Source of the DNA: Hypomesus transpacificus
Lineage: Eukaryota > Chordata > Actinopteri > Osmeriformes > Osmeridae
Direction of reading: 5' to 3'
DNA length: 64,000 nt
NCBI RefSeq assembly: GCF_021917145.1
Contig: NC_061077.1
Span: 9,598,083 to 9,662,082, forward strand
This document shows, in pieces, positions 26,695 to 57,089 of this stretch. The notes beneath the pieces are model-generated. The model had not been told where the DNA came from and searched no databases. It saw nothing but the letters and a program-made list of their open reading frames with translations. The position numbers were made by a program, and so were the translations under genes. The number at the start of each line of letters is the position of its first letter. Positions within the stretch are counted from its first letter, which is position 1.

Positions 26695-26827
26695 TCCAGA
26701 TTCGTTAAGAAGCTCTTACAATAAGAGCTTCTTAGGAGCGTTCTAGGAACACTCTAGAACGCTCTTAGAACGCTCCTAAGAAGCTCTCAGCGTTAAGAGC
26801 TTCTTAACGAATCTGGGAAACCCGACC
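26695..26827. mobile_element. Hairpin MITE, family A copy 1
   Basis: A 133-bp near-perfect palindrome starting GGCCGGGTTTTCCAGATTCG and ending with its complement, flanked by ATT on both sides (3-bp target duplication). The interior is repeated GAGCTTCTTAGGAGCG / CGCTCCTAAGAAGCTC arms. The same family occurs at 53428-53552. The 3-bp duplication and GGCC ends suggest PIF/Harbinger; no ORF. Lies in GNB1 intron 1. Confidence 0.7.
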
Positions 26828-27405
26828 ATTATTTGGATGTTTTGTCATGGTTGTGTCATAGGTCTTAACGATAATTATAGTTTAAACTTGCTCAACTGTT
26901 GCTATAAAGTTAGAAGAGCATTTGCAATTTCTTTCTCTCTCCAAATGATGGCATTCTTTAATCTTTTTTTAGCAGAGAGGGTCTTTGATTCATCTATTGC
27001 TGAAGGCTGTCTTTGTGGAACAAAATCTTGCTCTACTAGTACATGCCTGTTTGAAGCTTTTACAGGAAGAAAAAAGGCCATAAAACTGGTGTGTGTGTGT
27101 GTGGAGTCAAATTTCACTTCCCTCTCCGCTTGTCACTGTTGCGCTCGAGATGACGGGAGCCGATAGGACTGGCTGGAAAATGTGAAGTCTGCTTCCCTCC
27201 TCCTCCACCACCACCTCTCTAAAAATAGCCAACTGAGAGAGAAGGCAGTAGTGTAGAGGCGCACTCTATCAGTTGGGCTGCCAGCAGTTTCAACACACTC
27301 CCACCACCAACACAGAAAAAAGCTCTCTCTGAATCACACCTCTGCCACCCTTGCAGAGCTTCCTCACAAAAGAAATATCACACTTCTATCAATGCAGAAC
27401 CCTAG

Positions 27406-27420
27406 CCCCCCCCCCCCCCC
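27406..27420. repeat. Poly-C tract (15 C)
   Basis: Uninterrupted run of 15 C in GNB1 intron 1. Confidence 0.85.
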
Positions 27421-27776
27421 TTCTGCCTCACCCCCAAAAAATCCTATGACTGTCACCTTTACTGGACCCTTGATGCCCCAACACTGATTGTAAAGCTGCT
27501 ACTATAGATCTATGGTTCAGATCCCCTTTCGTCCTTTTTACAATAAAAAAAATATATTATATCTCAAAGGGGTTGACTTGACTACTTCCAACAAAACCCA
27601 ATACAGGCAAATGTATTTTTGCATCTATACTCTCCACCTACAGTCTTGTTAATGTATTCAGTTTAGATGCCGTTTTTTTATGTCTACGCAGATTTAGAGG
27701 AAAGGCCACCAGTGGGTCATTCTAACTATCTGTGACACCGAGAGCTCTCATTACAAAGAAGACGAGGAGACTTAAC

Positions 27777-27955
27777 CATGTTCCCTTGACACATTTTTAT
27801 TGACCAGATTAGGCGGTTAAATCACATTGCTTAGATGCACACTCAGTTAGCTGCACTGGCCAATCAGATGGCAGGTACCTGCTGGGGATGGTCAGGTGCT
27901 TGAAGGGTAAGGTGTTCATTCAGGTTCCCACCATCCTCAGGACACAGGACCTATA
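27777..27955 (-). other. Possible antisense terminal exon with poly(A) signal
   Basis: On the minus strand, a pyrimidine-rich stretch ending CTTTTCCGTATAG (27968 down to 27956) precedes GTCCTGTGTCCTGAGG, two short open frames, and CAATAAAAATGTGTC near 27800. This looks like an acceptor plus short 3' exon with poly(A) signal inside GNB1 intron 1. No upstream partner exon was identified. Confidence 0.25.
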
Positions 27956-29561
27956 CGGAAAAGAAACAGGAAAAGGGAGGTAAGAATAATGAACAAATTC
28001 AAACCGAAGCGTTACTATTTGCCACGTACACTTTGTACAACATGTTCATATTGTTCACTTTTTCCTTATTTGAGAAAGGAGGGACTAGTAGTGTGGATTT
28101 TAACAGTGTACTTGCGATCAGTGATGCATTTGTCAGTAATATACAGTATGTACCTTAATCTCCAGCATTATGTGAAGCGTACATCTAGAAGCCTGTTTTT
28201 GGACATTTAGAGTTTGAAAGCTTATGGTGACTCACTGGTGGAAGATAGAGGAAGTTCTGCCAAGTTGCAATAGTAGATCTTTGTAGATTGATGGCAAAAA
28301 AGAGTTCCTAAATTCTATGAAGCAGTGGGAGGAGCATTTGAAGCAGTCTCATCAGCACCAAATCCCCCAGCAACTGCTGGAGGATTTCATACAAAGTAGC
28401 ATTAACAAGAAATGTTCTTTAAACTCAGTTGTGGCCACATCCATGTCCTTCATGTATCCGAGCTGTTTGCTATTTAGTGTTTGTTTGTATTTTGCCTCCT
28501 TTCTCTGGATAGTGAAAGTGTCAGGGTTAAGCCCGCTGACCAGAGGATTGGGGTCAGCGGGATAGCCACTGCTTTTAGGATCATCAGCAGGTTTTGTCTT
28601 AACCGGATTTGGCTGGAGGAGCTGAATCAACTGTGTCCCAGGATTACACGGATGACATTGGAAGGAGGTTTAGAGCCCAGTGACCAGGTCCAGAGCAGTA
28701 CAAGCTGTAATAGAGCCTACCCTTATCACCTGAGCACCTTTGGGCTCCACTAGCAAACAGAACACCTCCTCCAGCTTCTGTAGTTAAAGCTCAAGCTCCA
28801 GGCATCGCCATTCTGCCAAGCGAAGAAGGGGTATGTTTGCTTTCATAGCTTCGGCCCCAAGGAATGGATTTCAGTTTTGACTTGGAGCTGTCCAGTGACG
28901 GTCATTCGCCACCTCACTGTTGTCCAGATGTTTGGCTAAGTTGGCCAGTTTATTGGAGGGGAGGGAAACTAATTCTGCATCACTTTAGAAATAGTGATCT
29001 TTAGCACAAACTGGGTGCAGAAGCCTGTTGCTAGGTAACGGTTTCAGACTGGAAAGGACACATCTTGGTTTCTCTATGAAAGTGTTGGGATTGTGCGCTT
29101 TCTGGCTAGTTTCTGTGCTTTAGAGAGAAACCGAACAGGGATTTTGTGCATTATTCTGGCAAGCCTATATAGCAGGCTTTGTAGCATTTAGAAATGTAAA
29201 ACTACATTTTCCACATGTTGCACATTAAAAGCTTTGCATTTGTTTAATGGGGGATAACTGAAAACTGTTATTGGCATACTTGTAACACAAGTGCACTGAA
29301 CCTAACCTTTTACTGTGCCCTTAATATTGGATTGAGTGTCAAGTCTGTTCAAATTTCCTCAAGGAGTTTGACTATCACAAAGCTAAAGGATACATGACAA
29401 GAGACCCTGCCATTGCTGATGTAGGGTCTGGTGCCAGCCAAGCCAGTGTAACCCCTCTGCGATGCTAAATGCTAATACTAGGTGTTCAGCTTTTGCCTTG
29501 TCGTCCTACAGATCAGCACGAGTCCCGGCGGCGGAGCGAAGCACACCATTAGCAGAGGAAA

Positions 29562-36298
<6,737 letters not shown>

Positions 36299-38860
36299 AG
36301 TCTGAAAGTATGACACCCTCACCTTACAAGGGATGAATTTTTGCTGTGAAAAACACTTCCTCAACTAGCTCTAAAGAGGGAAATGCTGTCTAAATACTAC
36401 AAATGTAGAGTTCATTGTATTTTGTAGTAAACGTTTGTGATTGAAATATATTTAATGGTCTTAGTTACTCATTATGGAACCTTATCTTGTCCTGTTCGTT
36501 GGAGTATTCCGCCAATATGGAAAGCAATATTTAGCATATTATTATTTTACCTAAAGGAAGTAATTCAAAAACACTATAGGTAGTTAACTACAGCCATGGT
36601 GGAAAGTATATAGTCTATATTTTGATATCCCTGTGCTTTTAAAAGATATTGTCGTCATGATGTGTATGTTTCTGAAGAAAGGGGTCTAGTTGCATAATGT
36701 TACTGTTGACAATGTTCAATGCATGTGCTGCCATCTTGGGGTAGAATTGAGAAGTACAGGAAAAATGGCTTGCCTTACCAAGAGGTTACCCAACTATCAC
36801 ACACTTAGAAACAAATACCAACAGTTACTGTATAACTTGTGCAGTTTATTAACGTGTGTCTCTTCCTTTTCCAGATGTCAGACTCCAAAGTTGCGTGGAA
36901 GACCATTCCGACATTGAAATATTCAATTTTATTGCATATCCAATCTTCTCAAAACACCACAATACTGACTCCAACACCCCAAATAACTACCAAGGGCAAA
37001 TATTCTCTTTCTCTCCTTCTCATTTAAAAGAAGAGCACAATTGTTGTAACTCACTTGACTAAAAAGATGAGGAATTCAATGGTATGAAAAGGAAAATTTT
37101 GCATTCCTCTGGGGACCATCTTCTGATATTGTAGTGAACAAAAATATGAACACTCACCCCCTCCGCAAATGTCACACCTCTTTATTACACAAGGTTTGAG
37201 TGAAGTTAATTACAGAACAGTGATCTAACTCTGATAGCTTTTTTGGCCATGTTTATTATTATTATTCTTCAATGTTTTTTTGTTTCAAGTATTTTTTCTT
37301 TTTTTTTTTTTTCCCCTAAGAACTAGATCAGTGTCGGTTAATGTTGAAATGAGGATTGAAAGCTTTCTTTGATCTCATAGTCTTTACACATATTTTAGAA
37401 TTATGTTTCTAGATTGAAAATAAAAAAACTTCAAATGATCATTTCATTTTTAATCCAGCTTTATCCCACCTGAGAAAAGACAAGAGAATTGAGCTACAAC
37501 AGGGAGTCCATAGCCACCCACTGGGTCTGGCCATTCTGTATATTTAGTCCCAAGATACTTTTACTCTGTTTCTATTTTCTGTCTAGTCACAAGTCTTTGT
37601 TTGCACAAAATTTAACTTTGCATAAATAGAATAATGTTTCAAGAAAAAGTTAACTAACCAAGCACATGCTGTTTATGATAATGAATGCTCGTTTTTAAAA
37701 CGAAAACACAAGAAACATGCATTTTAACCAATATTTCACCCTTTGTCAGGCAGCAATGTAGAATAATTACATGAAGATTAACCCGGTGGTTCATTATTTC
37801 TTTATTTTCCATTTTGTTTCCCCTTTTTCTGTTGACTGTGGTTGGGACCGGTGATGTGATTTGGTTGGGTAGGAAGAACCTCCATTTTATACCCCGGTTT
37901 CATTACGGAGTTTCTGTTTCAACAGAGGTGCCCAATCCTTGCTTGGAAATGCAGTTACTACTCTGTGAATGACATGTTGTATAAATCAATGTTTGAAAAT
38001 AATGATATCGAAACTTTTTAAGTTAAAAACAAAACAAAAAGATTTTGGTTGTCTGCCACGGGTGGGTTAACTCTTAGAATCGCATGCTGTAGAATTGCTT
38101 AAAAGAGGTGCATATGGAACTAAGTCCTTTTGATGTTTTTCTTTAAGAAAATAACCTGTTGAATATATCATCATTACAATGGTATTTATATTGTTTTGGC
38201 TACTCTGTGCATAAGGAATTCAATTTAAAATGTCAAAGCTATGCACTTGAGAGAAGCAAACACCACAACATAACAAATGGTTACCTGGTCCATGGGAAGG
38301 ATTCCACAATAAGAGTAATGTAAACATTATAATTGTATAAACACACACAAATGGAACAAATCAATTTTCATTCCTTCTGTAGCAAACAAATTCCACTGAC
38401 CAAGAAAAGAAACATTTTGTAACAAACAGGTTTTTTTCTGTCCTTCTTTAATAAAAAAAAACTAACAAAAAAACTTGCAGCATCTGAATGGCAGAATTTT
38501 CTGTTGTTCCCCTCTTGTAAACAGAGACGCTCTTTCTTTAGCAGTAGTGGCATTTTTTCCATTCCGTTTTTTCTCTGCGACATTCTGTACAAAAAGAAAT
38601 GTGCTGTAATTGTGCGTTAGGCCTGGAGTTGGCAAAAAAATAAGATAAAAATAAAAAAATATTACAAATTAATTAAATTCCCTTTCCTTTTCTCTATCAT
38701 GAAATAACTGTAGAGCTCTGCACCCCACTGTCCCCTTCTCACCTTTTGTATTTAATTTTAAAGTCAGTCAGTGTACAACCTGAAAGCTGGATGCAAGATA
38801 GAAACTATATTAAAATGTACTGTTATTTAAGATGTAATAAAAAGCAGTTTGAGATGACCA
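36299..38860 (+). other. GNB1: GNB1 3'UTR with a spliced intron and poly(A) signal
   Basis: Nine bases after the TAG the sequence TCTGAAA|GTATGA gives a donor (GT at 36308). A pyrimidine-rich acceptor TCTTCCTTTTCCAG ends at 36874. The following exon contains GGAAGACCATTCCGACATTG, which resembles the 3'UTR of mammalian GNB1 as I remember it. A 3'UTR intron of 36308-36874 and a terminal exon from 36875 are therefore inferred. The likely poly(A) signal AATAAA is at 38836-38841; an earlier one is near 37420. The UTR is AT-rich and about 2 kb long. Confidence 0.65.
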
Positions 38861-39248
38861 TCTGTGTTGTGTCAATGTTTTGGAGAGGTGGTGTTGGTGC
38901 TGAAATTACCTTTTAAGAAGTTTACCATAATGTTAAATTGGGGAATTTTTATACCAATATTTGAAAACCAACAGTTTAAGTTTTGTTTTGCAACCTGCAC
39001 CAATACTTGTTTTGAACATCTGTCTTGGCCCGTTCCCACAAGTCACCAGATGACACTACCAATCTAATTGACAACAAGCTATTGCAATTTAGGGCATGCC
39101 TTTATTGAGTTTTTTATACCATAGTGTAACGTTTTGTTTTTGTTCTCGGAATAACTGATGACACATTTGATTTATTATAAACATGTAAAAAGTACAGACA
39201 TCCTATGCACTCAGGAATACAATGCATAACTAGATCATGCCGTAGCCA

Positions 39249-40231
39249 GCGAGGTGAAGTTGGTTTCATATTCAACATTCGTCTCACATTCGGGAAACGC
39301 TAGTTTGCAGCGTCGCGTTAGGGACAGTGTTTAAACTACCCATACAATTTTTTAAAATTATGATCTTTATAATATTTGCATAAATATAAAACCTCAAACG
39401 GACAACAGGGTATTTTAACAATGTCTGGTATACTTCCACAGCCTTTACTTTTTGAATTACATTTCAACTAAATGACAGAAAATCGCTAATCTAATTTTTT
39501 CAGAATTGTACTGAAAAATCTCATACGCCAGATTATTCTAATAAAGTCTGGCCTGCCTTCACACCCTTTACATTTTCAATAAAGTTTTTAACAAAATTCA
39601 AATAAATCGCTAATCTCTGAAAATAGCATGAAATCCACGCTAATCTTAAAAAGTTTTTCTAAACTGTGTCAAAAAATGTCAAATATACATCTGATATTAA
39701 TCTGTGGCCTACTTCCACACACTTTACTTTTTCAATTAAGTTTTTCTTTTATTATATAAAATTGAAATATATTTAAAAATATTATTCTAATAAAGTCTGG
39801 CCTACTTTGTTAAAAATGTTATTGAAAATGTAGAGTTATTAAGATGAGCTATTTTCAGAGATGAGCAATTTTCTATCATGTTCTTTAAAACATTATTGAA
39901 AAAGTAAAGGGTGTGGAAGTAGGCCAGACATTATTAGAATAATCTGGTGTATATGAGATTTTTTGACACCATTTTGACAAAACTATTAAGATTTGCAAGG
40001 ATTAATTTATTTTCAGAGATTAGTGATTTTTTCTATCATTTTGTTTTAAACTTAATGGAAAAAGTAAAGGCTGTGGACCTATCAGACATTGTTAGAATAC
40101 TCTGGTGTCCGTTTGAGGTTTTACATTCATAAAAATATTATAAAAGTCATAATTTTTCAAAATAGTTTTCACCCTAACGCGACGCTGCAAAGCACGAAGA
40201 CGAATGTCGAATATTAAACAAACTTCACCTC
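39249..40231. repeat. Degenerate long inverted repeat (~1 kb) with internal repeated units
   Basis: The left end GAGGTGAAGTTGGTTTCATA with ACATTCGTC is mirrored at the right end (GACGAATGTCG, ATATTAAACAAACTTCACCTC). Inside, GCGTCGCGTTAGGG (left) matches CCCTAACGCGACGC (right), and AAACCTCAAACGGAC matches GTCCGTTTGAGGTTTT. The arms also contain a recurring unit with TCTGGCCTACTTCCACAC..CTTTACTTTTTCAAT, seen about three times in the left half and reversed in the right half. No ORF. Target duplications could not be fixed (TAGCCA is near both ends). Likely an old foldback or MITE-type DNA transposon. Confidence 0.65.
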
Positions 40232-40289
40232 GGTGCCATAGCCACAACCTCAGGTAATGCTAAGGTCCAAACCAGAGCCTGTTTAATTT

Positions 40290-40456
40290 ATTATTTATAT
40301 TAGTTATAAGTTAGTTAGTATTTATTTATAAATAAATAATGTATGTATGTATTTGTTATATTTATATTTAGTTTAAGTTATTAGTTAGTTAGTATTTATT
40401 AATAAATTAATAATTTATGTATTTGTTATATTTATATTTAGTTTATTTATATTAGA
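40290..40456. repeat. AT-rich tandem duplication (~90-bp unit)
   Basis: Two adjacent copies of an AT-rich unit containing GTTAGTTAGTATTTATTAAT and TATTTGTTATATTTATATTT, just outside the long inverted repeat and upstream of NADK. Confidence 0.65.
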
Positions 40457-40479
40457 CGTTCTCTGGTCCAAACTCCACT

Positions 40480-41056
40480 CGCCAAGGTGACGTCAGTTTT
40501 GCATTGGGCGGAATCCAGGTTGACATATTACGTGATATAAAATGTATGACTGTTTCCAATTCCCTAGCGGATATCATTTTACATTGGAGACTTTCAACAA
40601 CATCGCCTATTTGATTGGTGGAGGGCCAAGTGAACCATTTTATTTTCTTGGTAAACTTCTGTAATCGTTGTTAGCCTGCTAACCAAGCTAGGTACAGTTC
40701 ACTGACAGCTCGAGAGGGGCACACTGTTACTGACAAACACGACTGATACAGTAGGGAGTATACAGTACTCCAGCAATTCAGATGGATATGCTCTGATCAA
40801 GTTTTTACCTCCCAGTTCTTCGTGGTGCTTTGTGAAGTCTTATGTATAAGGTAAATAAAAGCAGATGTAGAGTATGTAGTTAACTTAAGACAGGCTAGTA
40901 GTGGCTGGTAGTGTTATTTTGAAGCAAAGTAGCTTGCAAGTTAGCGCGCCGGGTGCTAGCCGCTAGCTAGCGACTAATTATGTGGTGTAGTTATAGTATT
41001 AGGAGGTGGCACGCTATGAAGCTAGAGGAGCTAGCTGAATTAATTAGACGCGTCAG
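40480..41056 (+). promoter_or_regulatory. NADK: NADK promoter and non-coding first exon region
   Basis: A full palindromic cAMP response element TGACGTCA lies at 40488-40495, followed by an inverted CCAAT box in GCATTGGGCGG at 40498-40508. Possible first-exon donors are TATAAG|GTAAAT near 40850 and CGTCAG|GTAAAA at 41056/41057. The first coding exon has its acceptor at 41325-41326, so an untranslated exon must lie in this stretch. The transcription start is not determined. Confidence 0.45.
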
Positions 41057-41338
41057 GTAAAACGATTTGTGGTTGCCATCTACGTAAATTATGTACCAGA
41101 ATCAGTCACTACATCCTTTAGAGCTAGCTCTAGCAATGTTCACAGAAACAGAACATCAATATGTACCGCAGCGCGTGGGTAGTTAGCTAGCTACCAGCAA
41201 CTAACTAGCTAACTAACTTACTATGGTATAAACGTTAGCTAGCTAGCAATGAATTGGAGATGCACCTGTCCAGGTTAACCAGTGGCCTCCATTTTGGCTT
41301 CTGTTGACTGTATGTTTCCTTCATAGCCAATTGGGGAG

Positions 41339-53892
<12,554 letters not shown>

Positions 53893-54680
53893 GGCTGACT
53901 CGACTCAATGCAATTTACAAACTATATTGCTATATTGACTTTACCAGACCAACATCGTCACTGGATCACTCTTATTGATCCACGATCAGCTCAAACTGTT
54001 AAGCATTTTTTTGTTTCTAATTAATCAGGTCATGCTGTTTGAACATTAACATTCTGCCTTGCCTTGAGAAAAATATCTGAGATTCCCTCACAAAGTAACT
54101 CCTAAACTCAAACTGCTTCTCATATGAGTCAAGGCACAATATTTGATAATACCCCAAATAATGATAAAAATAAGTAGTATATTAATAGTTGGTGATGATC
54201 TAAGGTGAAGACCATGATATGAACTCTTGACAGAAATTATTACTGTTGATGGCGGTCTATAAAAACTTTGCATCTAGTATTTGGACCTCAATAGTTAGTA
54301 GATAAAAACCTATGTTCCCCTTGAGCTGTGGGGGTTCCAAAACTTTGCTTAACATGTTATATATTTACAGCCGTGGCTTACCATTGCTATAATCATCGCC
54401 ACGTTCATGAAAACAAACATTCTTAAAGGAGATCAATTCATGTGTTGTTTGTTTTTGAAATGTATATGTTTGTCCATAAACTCATAACAATGAGGCATGA
54501 GTACTTCAGGGATAATGGCAACAACTCAGCAATAAGGAGCTAAGTGTAAATATTGTGCCTTAAACACCTAATTGTATGGAAACCTTATATTTTAACCTTG
54601 ACGTATTTTCACAACAATGTCTTACTGCAGGTGTGTGATGTCAGTATCCTCAATAAAACTCCTTGTAGTCTCTGCAGTGC
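53893..54680 (+). other. NADK: NADK 3'UTR with poly(A) signal
   Basis: AT-rich sequence after the NADK stop. The first well-placed AATAAA is at 54652-54657, followed about 20 bp later by GT-rich sequence, so the transcript plausibly ends near 54680. Other AATAAA-like sites occur near 55914. Confidence 0.5.
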
Positions 54681-57089
54681 TGGCAAGCCAATTGAGAGGC
54701 TTTTGTTTTAACGTTGCATCAGCAACTTGTCAAACCAGTATGGAATGTTAAAAACGGCAAGAATGGAGAATGTCAGAACTATAACTTATTCCAGGGTATA
54801 TGATATGTCTTCATTGCCTGTCTTATAAAGCCATATCTGAACGGCATCTTAGTTTCACAGTGCATGATGAGGGCACAATACAAGTCAGATAAATCCAGTG
54901 AAGACCTAACCATTTCCATTGTCAAGTTAAGATGAATGTAAAAAATGTTCAAACCTGTGGTCAGGTGTCAGATTGGTATTGGAGTATGAGGATATGTAAT
55001 GCTGGGCTTTGTTCAGTGCATGATGACATCACCTCCCCATCTGTTATTTTCTGACTGTGGTAGTAAGGGTTTCCTTTCTTGTTTTTCTTTGTCAAGAAAA
55101 AACAAAACTGTTATTTGGTTACAATATAAATTAGCCAGAAGTTTTTAATATTTTAAAATAAGATGTTCACCTAGACTTGGTTAATTATGAGTTGTCAAAA
55201 AACAGGCAAGTGATGTTTCTAAAACAACATTTATGAATACTATCATACTGCACTCACCAGAAGACCAGCTTATTCACTTTTGAAATCATTCATTCCATTT
55301 TGAATTCATTCCATTCATTCATTTTAATATGTATATTGCTAAATGAAAATGTATTAATATATAGCCTATATGTTTATTTACCAGTTTATATCATTGATAT
55401 ATAAGCCCATTTGATATTTATTGTATGATATGTATATTACGGTCTTCAAAATGTGTTTTACAAAGTTTTACATTTTTTCAAGCTTGAAAAAGAAATGTCC
55501 TCTTACAATGGAAATTAGTGCTGAGTATTTCTGCTTGCTACTGTTAGCTAACATTCTTTGTACTTAAGGCATAGCTACCATAATTTGTCATTTTATGACT
55601 GTTTGTAAGCATTTGTCTTTATATGTGATATACTTCCCTTCTCAAACAGGAAGTGTATCTCACCCTGTCCTCCAGACTTGTAGCAGTCATGGAGTTTGCC
55701 TTATAAACCTGCCTAAAGATAAAGGAAGAGTTTGTTGTGACACTAAAATAACAGATTGTAAATTAACCCAGGGTGTGGTAGATTTTCGTTTCATAACTTT
55801 CTTGTCATTTCAGTTTTGAAGACCTATAATTTTTATGGTAATATTGTAAATTGTTTCTGAAATAATTCTATAATTCTCTATAATAATTCTGCTATTTTTC
55901 CAGAGCACTTTAATAATAAACAAAGAACATAACTAACTTTGTTGTTGTTGTAAATACACATTCTATTCCTTCCTAGAATTGAAATCAATTTTAGGCTGTG
56001 TTTGTGCAGGTAGTCAAAAAAATGATTAACTGTAGTTAGTCAAGCTCCTTAAATGTAATGGTGCTTAGACTTTACAGAAATATAGTTAGTGACACTTGTG
56101 TTAGTCATTTCTTTAATTTAAATAAAAAAGGTTGTTAATCAAAGCAATATTCCTTATTATCAATATATTTTAAATTAACAACTGGTAATTTGATAGGGGT
56201 TAAAATCATGTCAAGACATCATCTGGAGTGTAAACTCTAAAAGCAAGTAGAAAATAGTTAATAAATAGAAATATAGAAATATGTATAAAATGGATATAAA
56301 CCAATAACAATCCCCACATATCAGTAAGTAAACAAATCTCCAAGTGCAAATAAAAGTTAGCAATATAATTCCAATAGTTCTGATGCCATCCATTTCAAAT
56401 GGATAGTATAATTATACCAACCAAAATATTTATCTTTGGTTTCTAACTAATAGGTTAAAAGTATCATCAGAAATCATTATTACAGTAAATTCACCTTAAA
56501 TCCTACAACTTAGTTACAATATAATGATGTACTCGAACTTGATGAACTTGTCATTTGAATGGAAAAGTTGTGCTGACAGACTTCTCAAGATGCAAAACCT
56601 AACTGGGCTGAAAGCATCTCACATCCAGTAGCAGAGGGATAGCTGAATCACAATGAATAGTGTCAACTATGAACAAAAAAAATTGATTCCATTCTTAACA
56701 TTATGAAGTTCAGTTTTGCAATTAACCTTTAAGTAAGGTATTAGTGAAGCACAATATGCTAAATCAATTTCCTTACAGACATTGAATCAGAAGTGTATCT
56801 CAAAATACATCCATTCATCTCCATACTAGGAGATGGTCCAAAAAAAGTATTGTAAAAACAGTAGTTCATCTTCAGTTTGTTGCATCCTTCCACGTGTACT
56901 AATGTACTTCACTACTTACCTCCCGTCCGACGCGAACACTGCAGAGAGAAGTTGAAAACTAATAACCTTCATTTCGTCAACACAAATGGTCTAAACTTCT
57001 CTAAACCTGAAATCTATGAAAAATCATTGACCAGAAAGTTGTTTTGAGTTTCATGTTTTGTCTGGTAGGAGCTTGGTTTGTCTTTCCCC
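54681..57089. other. NADK to membrane-protein gene intergenic region, convergent
   Basis: AT-rich sequence between two convergent genes. It must include the 3'UTR of the minus-strand gene ending at 57090, but I could not choose its poly(A) signal. No coding exon or recognisable mobile element was seen. Confidence 0.5.

Larger units (their letters stand above)
15976..29511 (+). other. GNB1 intron 1 (13.5 kb)
   Basis: Long first intron with no convincing sense-strand exon. Contents: a CTAG-rich patch (about 16400-16760), a LINE 3' tail (18420-18645), a Harbinger-like MITE (19810-20085), poly-G (21601-21625), CT and TG microsatellites (23509-23554, 25291-25314), a hairpin MITE (26695-26827), poly-C (27406-27420) and a possible antisense terminal exon (27777-27955). 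Confidence 0.6.

Noticed and set aside
28317..28753. Overlapping ORFs of 82-92 codons on both strands in GNB1 intron 1
   Set aside because: No splice context or known motif. They partly mirror each other, and the composition is not clearly coding.
40945..41250. CRISPR-like or regular repeat array from GCTAGC motifs
   Set aside because: Spacing is irregular and the setting is a vertebrate promoter region; no direct-repeat/spacer structure.
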